Shown one piece after another: positions 55,743-64,000 of a DNA stretch of 64,000 bases. Origin of the DNA: Pelosinus propionicus DSM 13327 (GTDB lineage Bacteria; Bacillota; Negativicutes; DSM-13327). The DNA lies in assembly GCF_900114615.1 (NCBI RefSeq), contig NZ_FOTS01000018.1:30135-94134 (forward strand). The letters are read 5' to 3'. The notes beneath the pieces are model-generated. The model searched no databases, had not been told where the DNA came from, and was given only the letters and a program-made list of their open reading frames with translations. Numbering within the stretch: position 1 is the first letter of the stretch; each line of letters begins with the position of its first letter. Both the position numbers and the translations under genes were made by a program.

Positions 55743-56837
55743 TTAATACGATTTTCTGATCCTTTTATCTTGTTCATTTCTATCCAAAGCCAATTGAATT
55801 AAACGATCAATCAGATCATTATATGCAATACCGCCAATTGCCCACAATTTAGGATACATACTTATTTTCGTAAATCCTGGAATCGTATTAATTTCATTGA
55901 TCAAGACCTTATTTTCTTTTGTTAAGAAAAAATCAACACGAGCCATCCCTTCACAGCACAATACCCTAAAAGCTTTGATTGCTAATTCTTGAATCAATAC
56001 AGCTACTTCTTTGGGAATATCTGCAGGAATTTGAATCGCGGCTCCTTGATCATCAATATATTTTGCAGCATAAGAATAAAATTCTTGTTGGGGAATAATA
56101 GCGCCTACTGCAGATGCAATTGGGTTTTCATTGCCCAATATGGCACATTCGATTTCTTGGCCTTCAATACACTCTTCTATTATAATCTTATGATCAAAAG
56201 CAAAGGCTTCATTTATTGCAGTAAAAAATTCTTTTTGCTGCTTCACTTTGCTAATTCCCACTGATGAACCAAGACTAGCGGGTTTTACGAAAACGGGCAT
56301 TCCTAGCTGCTCCACCACAGCTTCAAAGCTTATTTCAGGCTGCTCCCACTGCTGATAGGTTAAACTCTTTGCCACAGGAATGCCAGCATCTCTAAGAAGA
56401 CGTTTGGTAACATCTTTATCCATTCCAACTCCTGATCCTAAAGGACTTGGTCCTACAAAAGGTATATTGGCTAGAGTTAGCAATCCTTGCACAGTGCCAT
56501 CCTCTCCATATGTCCCATGTAGAATGGGAAAGACTACATCAATACTTTTCGTAAATGTTTTTTCTGCAAAACAGATAAGTTGTTCTGATTCCTTGCCCAT
56601 TTGAAAAGCAACAGCTACGCCATTGTGTTTTAATAAAATGTCTTTAGGACTATCCTTATTGATCAAGAAATCCTCTTGATCGCATAAGAACCATTGCCCC
56701 TTCTTATCAATTCCGATTAAAGTAAGTTCATATTTTTCCTTATCAATTGCATTTATAACATTTTGGGCGGACTGCAAAGAAACTTCATGTTCTGTTGATT
56801 TACCCCCAAACAGTAAAGCTACACTAATCTTTCTCAT
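55743..56837 (-). CDS. ddl: D-alanine--D-alanine ligase
   Basis: 364 aa ATP-grasp enzyme. VALLFGGKSTEHEVSLQSA, PILHGTYGEDGTVQG, VKPASLGSSVGISK and the C-terminal NEINTIPGFTKISMYPKLW are the Ddl signatures. The SMYPKLW form, and Tyr in the EDG-region, fit D-Ala-D-Ala and not D-Ala-D-Lac specificity, but that is a family inference. It makes the dipeptide of peptidoglycan precursors. The gene is monocistronic. Confidence 0.95.
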   Translation of the reverse strand: MRKISVALLFGGKSTEHEVSLQSAQNVINAIDKEKYELTLIGIDKKGQWFLCDQEDFLINKDSPKDILLKHNGVAVAFQMGKESEQLICFAEKTFTKSIDVVFPILHGTYGEDGTVQGLLTLANIPFVGPSPLGSGVGMDKDVTKRLLRDAGIPVAKSLTYQQWEQPEISFEAVVEQLGMPVFVKPASLGSSVGISKVKQQKEFFTAINEAFAFDHKIIIEECIEGQEIECAILGNENPIASAVGAIIPQQEFYSYAAKYIDDQGAAIQIPADIPKEVAVLIQELAIKAFRVLCCEGMARVDFFLTKENKVLINEINTIPGFTKISMYPKLWAIGGIAYNDLIDRLIQLALDRNEQDKRIRKSY

Positions 56838-56976
56838 TTTTTCAGCTCCTAACTATTCTTTTTTATTAGTATAGTAATATTTTTTACTATAATGATTGCT
56901 AAAAATGCTCATAATATTGTAAAAAATGCTGTACAATAGTATCACAGTGCTATATACAGAAAGAAGGATGCCCTTT

Positions 56977-57900
56977 ATGGATATGGAGAATAAGGAAATA
57001 CATTATAAAAGAGGTTATTTGGATAAAGATTTTCAATTTTTTCATTTGAAAGATAATAAGAATATCCAGTTCGAATTTCATTATCATGATTTCAACAAAA
57101 TTATTATTTTTATATCTGGCAAAGTAACCTACTTAATTGAAGGTAAAACATACAAATTAAAACCTTGGGATATTCTCTTAGTAAATAACAATGAAATTCA
57201 TAAACCAATGATTGATCAAGAAGAGACTTATGAACGTATTGTCATTTGGGTAAATTCTGCCTTTTTATTGCAACATAGTGATAATGAATGCAATTTGCAA
57301 AAATGCTTTGAACTAGCTGCTGAAAAAAAATTAAATTTATTACGGTTAGCTCCTGATCTACTAATTGGGATAAAAGGGATACTATCTCAATTAGAAGATT
57401 CTTGTAAAAGTCACGATTTTGGAAGTAAGGTATTAAAGAATTCATTATTTCTGCAGTATATTGTTCATCTAAACAGACTCTATTTAGGTATTGATGTCGA
57501 TACTGAGTATTTAGACATTGAATACGACGAAACCATAGGACGCATATTAGAATATATTAATACGAATCTGAAAGAAGATTTATCCATGGACAATCTAGCA
57601 TCTATTTTTTTTCTAAGCAAATATTATTTAATGCGTAAATTTAAACAACAAACAGGTTACACTATTCATAATTATATTTTACAGAAAAGACTAATTGCAG
57701 CAAATGCTTTGATTAAAAGAGGCAAGTCTATTACCACAACATGTATTGAATGCGGCTTTGGTGATTATTCCAACTTTGTAAGATCCTTCAAAAAAGCCTT
57801 TGGCCTCTCACCAAAAAAGCACTACAAAATGTTCTTAGAACAAGAAAAATTGATCCGCCAACACCATCAACTTTATCAGCTGGATATAAACGATTTATAA
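56977..57900 (+). CDS. AraC family transcriptional regulator
   Basis: 307 aa from the ATG at 56977 (AGAAGG nine bases upstream). N-terminal cupin (HYHDFNKIIIFISGKVTYLIEG) and C-terminal double helix-turn-helix: LSMDNLASIFFLSKYYLMRKFKQ and TTCIECGFGDYSNFVRSFKKAFGLSP. It is an effector-responsive activator. It faces away from ddl and converges on the DODA gene, which it may not control. A strong terminator follows. Confidence 0.92.
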   Translation: MDMENKEIHYKRGYLDKDFQFFHLKDNKNIQFEFHYHDFNKIIIFISGKVTYLIEGKTYKLKPWDILLVNNNEIHKPMIDQEETYERIVIWVNSAFLLQHSDNECNLQKCFELAAEKKLNLLRLAPDLLIGIKGILSQLEDSCKSHDFGSKVLKNSLFLQYIVHLNRLYLGIDVDTEYLDIEYDETIGRILEYINTNLKEDLSMDNLASIFFLSKYYLMRKFKQQTGYTIHNYILQKRLIAANALIKRGKSITTTCIECGFGDYSNFVRSFKKAFGLSPKKHYKMFLEQEKLIRQHHQLYQLDINDL

Positions 57901-57920
57901 TGGATCTTTTAATTGCAGTG

Positions 57921-57969
57921 AATATAAGAAAGTACTTGTTGAGCAGTTCAACAAGTACTTTCTTATATT
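57921..57969. terminator. Bidirectional terminator
   Basis: A 22-bp perfect stem with a 5-nt loop (57921-57942 and 57948-57969). It lies between the AraC gene and the convergent dioxygenase gene. Confidence 0.88.
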
Positions 57970-57973
57970 CTGA

Positions 57974-58756
57974 TTACATTCCAAACGAAAGGCAGCGCAT
58001 AGACATGGAAGCATTCTGAAATCCTTCATAGGAAAAAGCTAGCTTGTCGTCTCTTTCTTGTAATGCTGCAGCATATAAGAAAGGTAAATAATGGTCATTA
58101 GTAGGTACGGACAATATGGCTTCATTACCCAGCTTTTTATATTCGATCAACGGCTGATGATTGCCAGCTATTAAATGTTCTCTAACTATATTATCAAAAG
58201 ATACAGCCCAGTCAAACGCTTTTGCATCCATCTCCCAATCAATCAAACGTAAATTGTGTACGATATTGCCACTACCAATGATAAGAATGCCATGCTCTCG
58301 TAAAGGGGCTAGTTTTTTTGCCAATTCATAATGCTCCTGAGGTGTCTTTTGCTGATCGAGACTCATTGCCATTACAGGTATATCCGCTTTAGGATACATA
58401 TGCTTTAAAACAGACCATGCCGCATGATCCAACCCACGTTGTTCATCATATTGAATAGAGGCATTCTCAAATATAGATGCTACTTCGTCCAACTGTTCCG
58501 TAATCCCTGGACATGCATAACGAATATCGTACAATTCTTGAGGAAAACCATAAAAATCATAAATTGTTTCTGGTTGTTTATTGGTTGTAATATAGGTACC
58601 TTTTGTAAGCCAGTGAGCTGATACGACTAAAATGGCTTTTGGTCTAGAAAGAGACTGTCCTAACTGCGCTAAACTGGCTGTATACTCATTCTCAAGGACG
58701 ATATTCATGGGTGAACCGTGACCTAAAAATAATACGGGAGCTTTTTTCATATTCAA
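57974..58756 (-). CDS. DODA-type extradiol dioxygenase (YgiD/LigB-like)
   Basis: 260 aa. Metal ligands of the LigB-like type: FLGHGSPM (His), VSAHWLTKG (His), GLDHAAWSVLKHMYP (His) and the C-terminal NDHYLPFLYA (His). The family opens catechol-type rings such as DOPA. This is an unusual activity in an anaerobe, so another zinc-dependent reaction is possible. It is monocistronic and has a site of GGAGG before the start region. Confidence 0.9.
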   Translation of the reverse strand: MNMKKAPVLFLGHGSPMNIVLENEYTASLAQLGQSLSRPKAILVVSAHWLTKGTYITTNKQPETIYDFYGFPQELYDIRYACPGITEQLDEVASIFENASIQYDEQRGLDHAAWSVLKHMYPKADIPVMAMSLDQQKTPQEHYELAKKLAPLREHGILIIGSGNIVHNLRLIDWEMDAKAFDWAVSFDNIVREHLIAGNHQPLIEYKKLGNEAILSVPTNDHYLPFLYAAALQERDDKLAFSYEGFQNASMSMRCLSFGM

Positions 58757-58927
58757 TCAACCTCCTATGATTAAAAATGTACTCTCAAAACAACCATACA
58801 CAACATAAGCATTCAAAGGATTAGCTATAATCATGCGTTCAGCAAAGCAATGACGGTTAGTTATACTCAACCTTTGCCGTCTTACCAAGACCTCCCAGAA
58901 GCCACTAAAATAAAACGATTTCACCTT

Positions 58928-59785
58928 TTATATGGACATAAATTTTTCGATTGCATGGGCAACACCGTGTTTATCATTGCCATAGGTCACAAAACTGCAT
59001 AATTTTTTAATATCCTCTTTTGCTGTTCCCATAGCTACACTAAATCCAACAATCTCCATCATAGAAACATCATTGTAATTATCCCCAATTGCCATCGCGT
59101 TATCCAAGGAAACGCCTAAACGATTTGCCACTCTTTTTAATGCATTCCCTTTAGAGGCATCCTTATTCCCCAGTTCAAAATTATTCGTCATGGATGACGT
59201 CATTAAAAACTGTTTCATTCTAGCAAAGTTGTCAATTGCAATTTTCCTTTTTTTATCATCAAAAGAAAAGCAAAAAACCTTATACAGTGCTTCCTCGGCA
59301 TCCATAGCCTCCTCATAGTTTTTCACAGGAGTCATTCCGCTTTGACTAAAGATCTGCTCCACTATTTCTTCAAAATAAATGGAATCTACTTCAAAAGCTG
59401 TACCTCTTAGCTGCTCCGCTTCTTTATGCAATATTTCTTTCGCACGAGAAGAAATGTAAATTTTCTTATTGGTGGAAACTTCATAATAACAATCTCTTTC
59501 CTCTAACCAGTTTACCATATATCGCACATCATCCCGCTCCATTGTTAAGGATAATATTTCTTGACCACTTTTATCATGTATTGCTGCTCCATTATAGGAT
59601 ATCAAATAGGTATTCAATCCAAATTTCTTACAAATTGAAACTGCATCAAAATAGGTCCTGCCTGTTGCAACAATCACTTCAATCCCCTGCTCTTGCGCAC
59701 GTCGGATCGCTTTTATATTTTCTTCACTTACTTCATGTTCCTCGTTTAGTAATGTTCCATCTAAATCTGTGGCAATTAATCTCAT
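58928..59785 (-). CDS. Cof-type HAD-IIB phosphatase
   Basis: 285 aa. HAD motif I ATDLDGTLLN, motif II VATGR, motif III lysine in NKDASKGNALKR and motif IV GDNYNDVSMME. A C2-type cap lies between motifs II and III. Cof-type phosphatases dephosphorylate sugar phosphates or cofactors. The substrate here is unknown. Confidence 0.92.
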   Translation of the reverse strand: MRLIATDLDGTLLNEEHEVSEENIKAIRRAQEQGIEVIVATGRTYFDAVSICKKFGLNTYLISYNGAAIHDKSGQEILSLTMERDDVRYMVNWLEERDCYYEVSTNKKIYISSRAKEILHKEAEQLRGTAFEVDSIYFEEIVEQIFSQSGMTPVKNYEEAMDAEEALYKVFCFSFDDKKRKIAIDNFARMKQFLMTSSMTNNFELGNKDASKGNALKRVANRLGVSLDNAMAIGDNYNDVSMMEIVGFSVAMGTAKEDIKKLCSFVTYGNDKHGVAHAIEKFMSI

Positions 59786-59869
59786 CGTACTGTCACCTTT
59801 CTATTATTGGGATGAACGCTGATTTTACTCTTTCTTTTTATTTCTCTTCGTCTTTTCGATTATCCTTTT

Positions 59870-60481
59870 TTACAAAACATTATAGTACATCATATACACT
59901 GCAGATAACCACATAAAAATTGCCGATACCTTATTAATATATCCAAATAGCTGGATGAAGCTCTTTCTCTTTCCCACAGTCCATCCAATAACAGCCAGAA
60001 AAAAAAACCAACACCAAGATACAAGAATACAAGCCATAGTAAATACTATTTTTTCATTTCCTGCATAATGAATCGCACTTGTTCCAATAACCCCAATGGT
60101 ATCAAGCACAGCATGAGGATTAAGCAACGACACTGTAACAGCAAAGACAATCTGCTGTTTGACGCCTAGCTCCTTTCCTGTACCAGCATCATTTCCCGCC
60201 ATTGCACTATTCCATGTCAACCAGCCCATGTATGCCAAAAAGCCAACCCCAATCATTAGCAAAAGAATCTTAATCCAGGCAAAACTTGCAATAAATAACG
60301 AAACACCCTGAACCGCCAATACAATTAATAACGTATCACATAAGGAAGCAGTAATGACCACAGGCAGTGCGCGTAAAAAAGTTAACTGGGTTGCTCCTTG
60401 TGTAAAGACAAATAAATTTTGAACTCCTAGAGGCAATATGAGCCCCATAGCTAGAATCATTCCATGAAGAAAAGCTTGCAT
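59870..60481 (-). CDS. LysE/ArgO family amino acid exporter
   Basis: 203 aa with five to six membrane helices. GMILAMGLILPLGVQNLFVF and LLNPHAVLDTIGVIG are signatures of the LysE/ArgO family, which export basic amino acids. It is divergent from the MocR regulator 70 bp away and may be regulated by it. Confidence 0.9.
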   Translation of the reverse strand: MQAFLHGMILAMGLILPLGVQNLFVFTQGATQLTFLRALPVVITASLCDTLLIVLAVQGVSLFIASFAWIKILLLMIGVGFLAYMGWLTWNSAMAGNDAGTGKELGVKQQIVFAVTVSLLNPHAVLDTIGVIGTSAIHYAGNEKIVFTMACILVSWCWFFFLAVIGWTVGKRKSFIQLFGYINKVSAIFMWLSAVYMMYYNVL

Positions 60482-60539
60482 TCATCTCGCTCCCTATACC
60501 CTTTTTCTTCAGTATAGAGAAATAATACTAAGATGTCTT

Positions 60540-60580
60540 CAACCAATTGGCTTGTTTTTACCCCAACCAATTGCTATAAT
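60540..60580 (+). promoter_or_regulatory. Direct repeats overlapping the MocR promoter
   Basis: CAACCAATTG occurs at 60540-60549 and again at 60564-60573, 24 bp apart. A promoter overlaps them: TTGTTT (60552-60557), 17-bp spacer, TATAAT (60575-60580). MocR regulators often bind direct repeats at their own promoter, so these are candidate operators. Confidence 0.6.
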
Positions 60581-60608
60581 CAAAAAAACAACCTCTAAGG
60601 AGAACATT

Positions 60609-62060
60609 ATGTTAACGATTGACTGGGCGCCTAACCCTAAAGATTCTATGCCCTTATATCGACAAATCATAGAGTATATAAAAAATAAAATCACTCTTGG
60701 CGAATGGCCTGTCCATAGTAAATTGCCTCCTCAACGCAGACTTGCTCATATTCTACAAGTAAATCGCAGTACCCTGACCATCGCATTAGATGAATTAATT
60801 GCCGACGGACTCTTAGCAACGAGAGCAGGAAGCGGCACATGGGTAGCCAATAATACCTGGTCAATATTAGCATCTACTCCAACTGTGAATTGGAATTCTT
60901 ACCTAGATAAGGGACTTTATCTTCCCAATCTGCAAATCATTCAAGAAATTAATCAGGCAGAGTTCAAACCAAATATGATCCGTTTGGGTACTGGCGAATT
61001 ATCTCCAGAATTTTATCCAAAGGACATGATGAGATCTGTATTGCGAAATTTAACAGAACGTATTAGTTCATTAGGCTATGAAGAACCAAAAGGATTGTTT
61101 TTTCTCAGACAGCAAATCTGTCTTTATTTACGTTCTTTTGGAATCAATACCTCTACCTCATCTATTATGATTGTATCAGGAGCATTGCAAGCTCTGCAGC
61201 TCATATGTTCAAGCTTACTGCCAAAAGACTCTACTATTTTACTTGAAAAGCCCTCCTATCTTTTTTCCCTTAAATTGTTCCAATCCATGAATATGCAATT
61301 TTCTGGTATTCCTCTTGATAATCAAGGGATTGAGCTAGATCCCATTCTATTTCACAAACAACATAAAAATGCAAATTTATTATATACCATTCCTTGTTTT
61401 CACAACCCTACGGGTATCGTAATGACAAAGCAACGGCGTAAAGACCTTATTCAGTTATGCCAGCAAGAGCAGCTGCCCGTTATTGAGGACGATGTCTATA
61501 GAGAACTTTGGCTCGATTCTCCACCACCTCTGCCGCTAAAGGCCCTTGAAAGAGATGGGCTTGTACTCTACATTGGCAGTCTTTCAAAGTCCCTTAGCCC
61601 AGGATTACGAATTGGTTGGATTGTGGGACCTGAGCCAGTTATTGAGCGGTTAGCGGATATGAAAATGCAAAATGATTATGGATCTAGTTCCTTATCCCAA
61701 TGGGCTGCTGCTGAATGGTTTGCCAGCGGAATGTACCAATACCATCTTGAAGAAGTCCGAAAGGAGCTGCGTATTCGCCGCGAGACAGCTTATAAGAGCT
61801 TGGAAACTCATTTTACCGATATAGCAACTTGGCAAATTCCAACAGGTGGCTTTTACATCTGGCTAACCTTAACCCATCCTCTTTCTATGCAAAAGCTTTT
61901 TAACCTTGCCTTAAATGAAGGTCTCTTAATTCATCCTGGAAATATATACGATTATTTGTCTAACCGTCATCTTCGTCTCTCCTATTCCTATGCCTCATTA
62001 GCTGAAATAAAAGAAGGATTGTATCGACTTTCTCTTATTATCAAAAATATAAAAATGTAG
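60609..62060 (+). CDS. MocR-type regulator (GntR HTH plus aminotransferase-like domain)
   Basis: 483 aa from the ATG at 60609 (AAGGAGAAC upstream). N-terminal GntR winged helix (PLYRQIIEYIKNKI, LPPQRRLAHILQVNRSTLTIAL) then a fold-type I PLP domain with HNPTGIVMTKQRR, DDVYRELW and the PLP lysine in YIGSLSKSLSPGLRIGW. MocR proteins bind PLP or an amino acid and regulate a neighbouring gene. The divergent LysE exporter is the probable target. Confidence 0.93.
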   Translation: MLTIDWAPNPKDSMPLYRQIIEYIKNKITLGEWPVHSKLPPQRRLAHILQVNRSTLTIALDELIADGLLATRAGSGTWVANNTWSILASTPTVNWNSYLDKGLYLPNLQIIQEINQAEFKPNMIRLGTGELSPEFYPKDMMRSVLRNLTERISSLGYEEPKGLFFLRQQICLYLRSFGINTSTSSIMIVSGALQALQLICSSLLPKDSTILLEKPSYLFSLKLFQSMNMQFSGIPLDNQGIELDPILFHKQHKNANLLYTIPCFHNPTGIVMTKQRRKDLIQLCQQEQLPVIEDDVYRELWLDSPPPLPLKALERDGLVLYIGSLSKSLSPGLRIGWIVGPEPVIERLADMKMQNDYGSSSLSQWAAAEWFASGMYQYHLEEVRKELRIRRETAYKSLETHFTDIATWQIPTGGFYIWLTLTHPLSMQKLFNLALNEGLLIHPGNIYDYLSNRHLRLSYSYASLAEIKEGLYRLSLIIKNIKM

Positions 62061-62074
62061 TTGCTAATCATTTA

Positions 62075-62129
62075 TAGTAATTAAAGGTTTACCTCTTCTT
62101 TTCTTAAATAGGTAAACCTTTAATTACTA
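62075..62129. terminator. Terminator overlapping the HD gene stop
   Basis: A 20-bp perfect stem (62075-62094 and 62110-62129), 15-nt loop. The right arm contains the TAG of the HD-domain gene on the minus strand. Confidence 0.8.
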
Positions 62130-62669
62130 TGCCATGGACAAATCTTTTGCTAATGCTGCTGCGACAAACTCAATGTGCTCCTGAAGTTCAACTTCCAGCA
62201 TTTGTGCACCTTGTATAATGGTCTCACGATTAACTGCTCTAGCAAAAGCTTTATCCTTCATTTTCTTCATAACGGATTTTACTTGCAAATTTGCGATACT
62301 TTTATCAGGACGAACCAAAGCACACGCAATTATAAAACCGGTAAGTTCATCTACTCCAAGCAGCACCTTTTGCAATAAACTCCGTTCTGGTTCCCAGTCC
62401 CTAGCATGAGATTCTATATCAATGATAAATTCATCTGTGTAGCCATGAGGCTTTAGCATATTTCCTGCATTTCCTGGATGTTCTTCGGGATATTTTTCAA
62501 AATCAACGTCATGGAGCAATCCTACAGCTCCCCAATACTCTACGTCTTCACCATATTTAGCAGCATAAGCACGCATAGCAGCTTCCACTGCTAAACAATG
62601 ATTTAATAAAGTTTTTTCTTGTACATGCTGCGTTAAAATACTCCATGCCTTTTCTCTGCTTGTATCCAT
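62127..62669 (-). CDS. HDIG-type metal-dependent phosphohydrolase
   Basis: 180 aa. HD motif VGLLHDVDFEKYPEEHPGNAG, with His in LLNHCLAVEAAM and later IESHARDWEPE and GVDELTGFI. This is the small HD-domain protein widespread in Firmicutes, annotated as a hydrolase without a known substrate. It is monocistronic and starts at ATG 62669, facing away from the next gene to the right. Confidence 0.85.
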   Translation of the reverse strand: MDTSREKAWSILTQHVQEKTLLNHCLAVEAAMRAYAAKYGEDVEYWGAVGLLHDVDFEKYPEEHPGNAGNMLKPHGYTDEFIIDIESHARDWEPERSLLQKVLLGVDELTGFIIACALVRPDKSIANLQVKSVMKKMKDKAFARAVNRETIIQGAQMLEVELQEHIEFVAAALAKDLSMA

Positions 62670-62917
62670 TTCTCTTCCTCCAATACATTTTGTGGTAAGC
62701 TGCCCTTCATTAAGAAATAATGTTCATATTTCTTCTGCACAAGTCTAATTGTTTTTTTTCAAGATACATATCGAATCATATTGTCTTATATTACATGATA
62801 AGTATTTGATTATTATAACATAAATAAAAGGAATAGCGATTAGAAAAATTGACCTTGCTGTAATACCTACTCACATTTATTGTTTTTTATAAAGCTGCAA
62901 ACATAAAAAGAAATATC

Positions 62918-62947
62918 TTGGCTCTTTGGAAGGATACTCTTTATAAT
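62918..62947 (+). promoter_or_regulatory. Promoter of the C_GCAxxG_C_C gene
   Basis: TTGGCT at 62918-62923, 18-bp spacer, TATAAT at 62942-62947. The rest of the 390-bp gap between the HD gene and this unit, left of 62918, shows no gene. Confidence 0.65.
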
Positions 62948-62972
62948 ATAAGTATACTTTACTGAAATTCTT

Positions 62973-63012
62973 AGCCATCTAAAAACATGGCTGGGATGGA
63001 ATACCCCATCCC
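62973..63012 (+). promoter_or_regulatory. Twin hairpin in the 5' leader of the C_GCAxxG_C_C gene
   Basis: AGCCAT/ATGGCT (62973-62992) and GGGATGG/CCATCCC (62993-63012) are directly adjacent, so the helices could stack. They lie in a leader of about 105 nt and are not followed by a T run. Structured-leader regulation is possible; no class is recognised. Confidence 0.45.
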
Positions 63013-63059
63013 GTATCACTCAATCTTATTTAAAATCACATCACTGGAGGGAAATGAGT

Positions 63060-63473
63060 ATGTTGAGTACTTTGATTGAACAAGGTTACGGAGAATCAGA
63101 AGATCTTAACTGTGCTGAGAAAATACTATATGGTGCTAATGAAGTGTATCAATTAGGTTTGACTCCTGAGGCCTTGCGACTGGCATCAGGATTTGGCGGA
63201 GGGATGGCCATTGGCAGTGTCTGTGGAACCCTGACAGCAGCTATAATGGTATTAGGCATCCTATTTGTTAAAGATAGGGCACACGAAAGTAACAAAATTA
63301 AAGTTTTAACACAAGAACTATTTGACACCTACCAAAAACAAATGGGTGATATTGACTGCAATCCTTTAAAAGATCGCTATCGCAGGGAAGATATCAAATG
63401 TAGATACGTAATTGCAAAAGCAGCGGCAGCCCTGGATGCGATTATTAAACGAGAAAAAAATCTTAAAGTATAA
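63060..63473 (+). CDS. C_GCAxxG_C_C family redox protein
   Basis: 137 aa from the ATG at 63060 (TGGAGGG nine bases upstream). Characteristic residues: Cys in EDLNCAEKIL, FGGGMAIGSVCGTLTAAIMVLG, Cys in GDIDCNPLKD and EDIKCRYVI. These proteins have conserved Cys spread over an alpha-helical fold and are thought to be redox or metal proteins, function unproven. Monocistronic. Confidence 0.88.
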   Translation: MLSTLIEQGYGESEDLNCAEKILYGANEVYQLGLTPEALRLASGFGGGMAIGSVCGTLTAAIMVLGILFVKDRAHESNKIKVLTQELFDTYQKQMGDIDCNPLKDRYRREDIKCRYVIAKAAAALDAIIKREKNLKV

Positions 63474-63477
63474 ATGA

Positions 63478-63506
63478 AAAAGAGGAAGCAACAAGCTTCC
63501 TCTTTA
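63478..63506 (+). terminator. Terminator after the C_GCAxxG_C_C gene
   Basis: AAAGAGGAAGC and GCTTCCTCTTT with a 4-5 nt loop and T-rich tail, immediately after the gene. Confidence 0.85.
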
Positions 63507-64000
63507 TTATTGCCGTTACGTTTACATCATAATGGGAAGAACAATATAGCGCTGCTCTGTTCCCAGTACAACATGAGTTGCACTCTTTTGTATTCTAGTA
63601 ACTGACTATATATATAATTGTGGTTCACCGTTTATTAGCTGCTGTAATCGAACCACCCCATTCCAATCTCATTTTTTTTATTATTTATCCTCCTCGTATA
63701 ATAAGTTTTGTAAGCAACAATCCGCCGTTGTTTACAAAACTTATTTTATTTTTTCAACACGTAAAGGAACCCCTTGATGCTAAAATATTTGTAAGAGAAT
63801 TTAGCAAAGGTAACGTCTTATCCTCCTTGCGAAACCTTTTGGTTATTGCTTATAAAGCTTGACGCCTGCCTTATTCATCAAATACCGCTAACACAGATGT
63901 TGCGTCTCTGGGCGAAAGGTATCCAGCAAAATGACTTTCACAGATGAATGCTTATTATGCGAGGCTGCGGTCAGTGAATAAGATCAGGGTATTCCTTTTC
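63507..64000. other. Right-edge intergenic region, no gene supported
   Basis: About 490 bp without a convincing gene. It holds a strong inverted repeat (63700-63745) listed separately and, near the end, complementary stretches TTATTCA (about 63873) and TGAATAA (about 63974) that could close a structured RNA. Short open frames here look non-coding. Confidence 0.5.
63700..63754. terminator. Intrinsic terminator near the right edge
   Basis: Arms AATAAGTTTTGTAA and TTACAAAACTTATT with an inner CAAC/GTTG stem, followed on the plus strand by a T-rich tract ending near 63754. It could end a small plus-strand transcript or serve a gene entering from the right. Confidence 0.65.

Noticed and set aside
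55685..57969. 20-22 bp perfect inverted repeats as possible mobile elements
   Set aside because: They have different sequences, short loops and lie between convergent gene ends, so they are ordinary bidirectional terminators.
63620..63862. 80-codon open frame near the right edge
   Set aside because: It runs through a terminator hairpin, has no ribosome binding site and no recognisable protein features.

Overview
This window reads as chromosomal DNA of an anaerobic, low-GC Firmicute. The best inference is class Negativicutes, a Sporomusaceae-like genus such as Pelosinus or Sporomusa. That placement rests on gene content: corrinoid/URO-D methyltransferase genes, pyruvate:ferredoxin oxidoreductase, a CBS-regulated family II pyrophosphatase, a DUF3793/DUF2325/Feo iron locus, short HisG with HisZ, and strong AAGGAGG-type ribosome binding sites. 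It has not been tested by any search. I saw no rRNA, tRNA, CRISPR array, complete insertion sequence or prophage. Gene spacing is tight and most convergent gene pairs are separated by perfect-stem intrinsic terminators.

Layout. 1-2.1 kb (minus): a methyl-transfer cluster of two URO-D-type methyltransferases around a corrinoid protein, behind a long structured leader. 2.7-10.7 kb: nitroreductase, metA (with the Glu111 typical of acetyl-CoA users), pcrA-ligA and a CBS/DRTGG pyrophosphatase. 10.8-15.9 kb: a TVP38-type membrane protein and a ferrous-iron locus (feoA, feoA, feoB, FeoB-associated Cys-rich peptide, DUF2325, DUF3793) with three Fur-box-like sites. 16.0-16.3 kb: a probable independent structured RNA with its own promoter and terminator. 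16.4-22.5 kb: YibQ-type deacetylase, a citrate-family two-component pair split by a type II NADH dehydrogenase, and a SagB-like oxidoreductase. 22.6-32.4 kb: the histidine operon hisGDCBHAF(IE), then a 2-hydroxyacid dehydrogenase, and a yerC-hisZ-HD unit. 32.5-36.1 kb: a SAM-riboswitch-controlled methionine ABC importer (metNIQ) with a second MetQ-like protein that lacks a lipobox. 36.2-42.5 kb: PHP phosphatase (candidate histidinol phosphatase), a two-gene micro-operon of small proteins, TetR, dipeptidase, cysK, a doubled YezD protein and a trans-sulfuration enzyme under a second SAM riboswitch. 42.7-63.5 kb: mixed housekeeping and accessory genes, including lipid kinase, NlpC/P60 hydrolase, nifJ, a GlpA-like oxidoreductase, MFS exporter, ddl, AraC, DODA dioxygenase, a divergent LysE/MocR pair and a C_GCAxxG_C_C protein.

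How it fits together. Sulfur and methionine supply is the clearest theme. MetA, the trans-sulfuration enzyme, CysK, YezD and MetNIQ cover activation of homoserine, sulfur incorporation and uptake, and two of these units carry SAM-I riboswitches. A second leader element recurs four times: once before cysK, twice before the methyltransferase cluster and once before the nitroreductase. It consists of a small A-loop hairpin ending in CTGAAGGC or a close variant, running directly into a terminator. Before cysK it shows mutually exclusive antiterminator and terminator pairings. I cannot assign it to a riboswitch class I know. It and the 16.0-16.3 kb RNA are the two best candidates for something undescribed.
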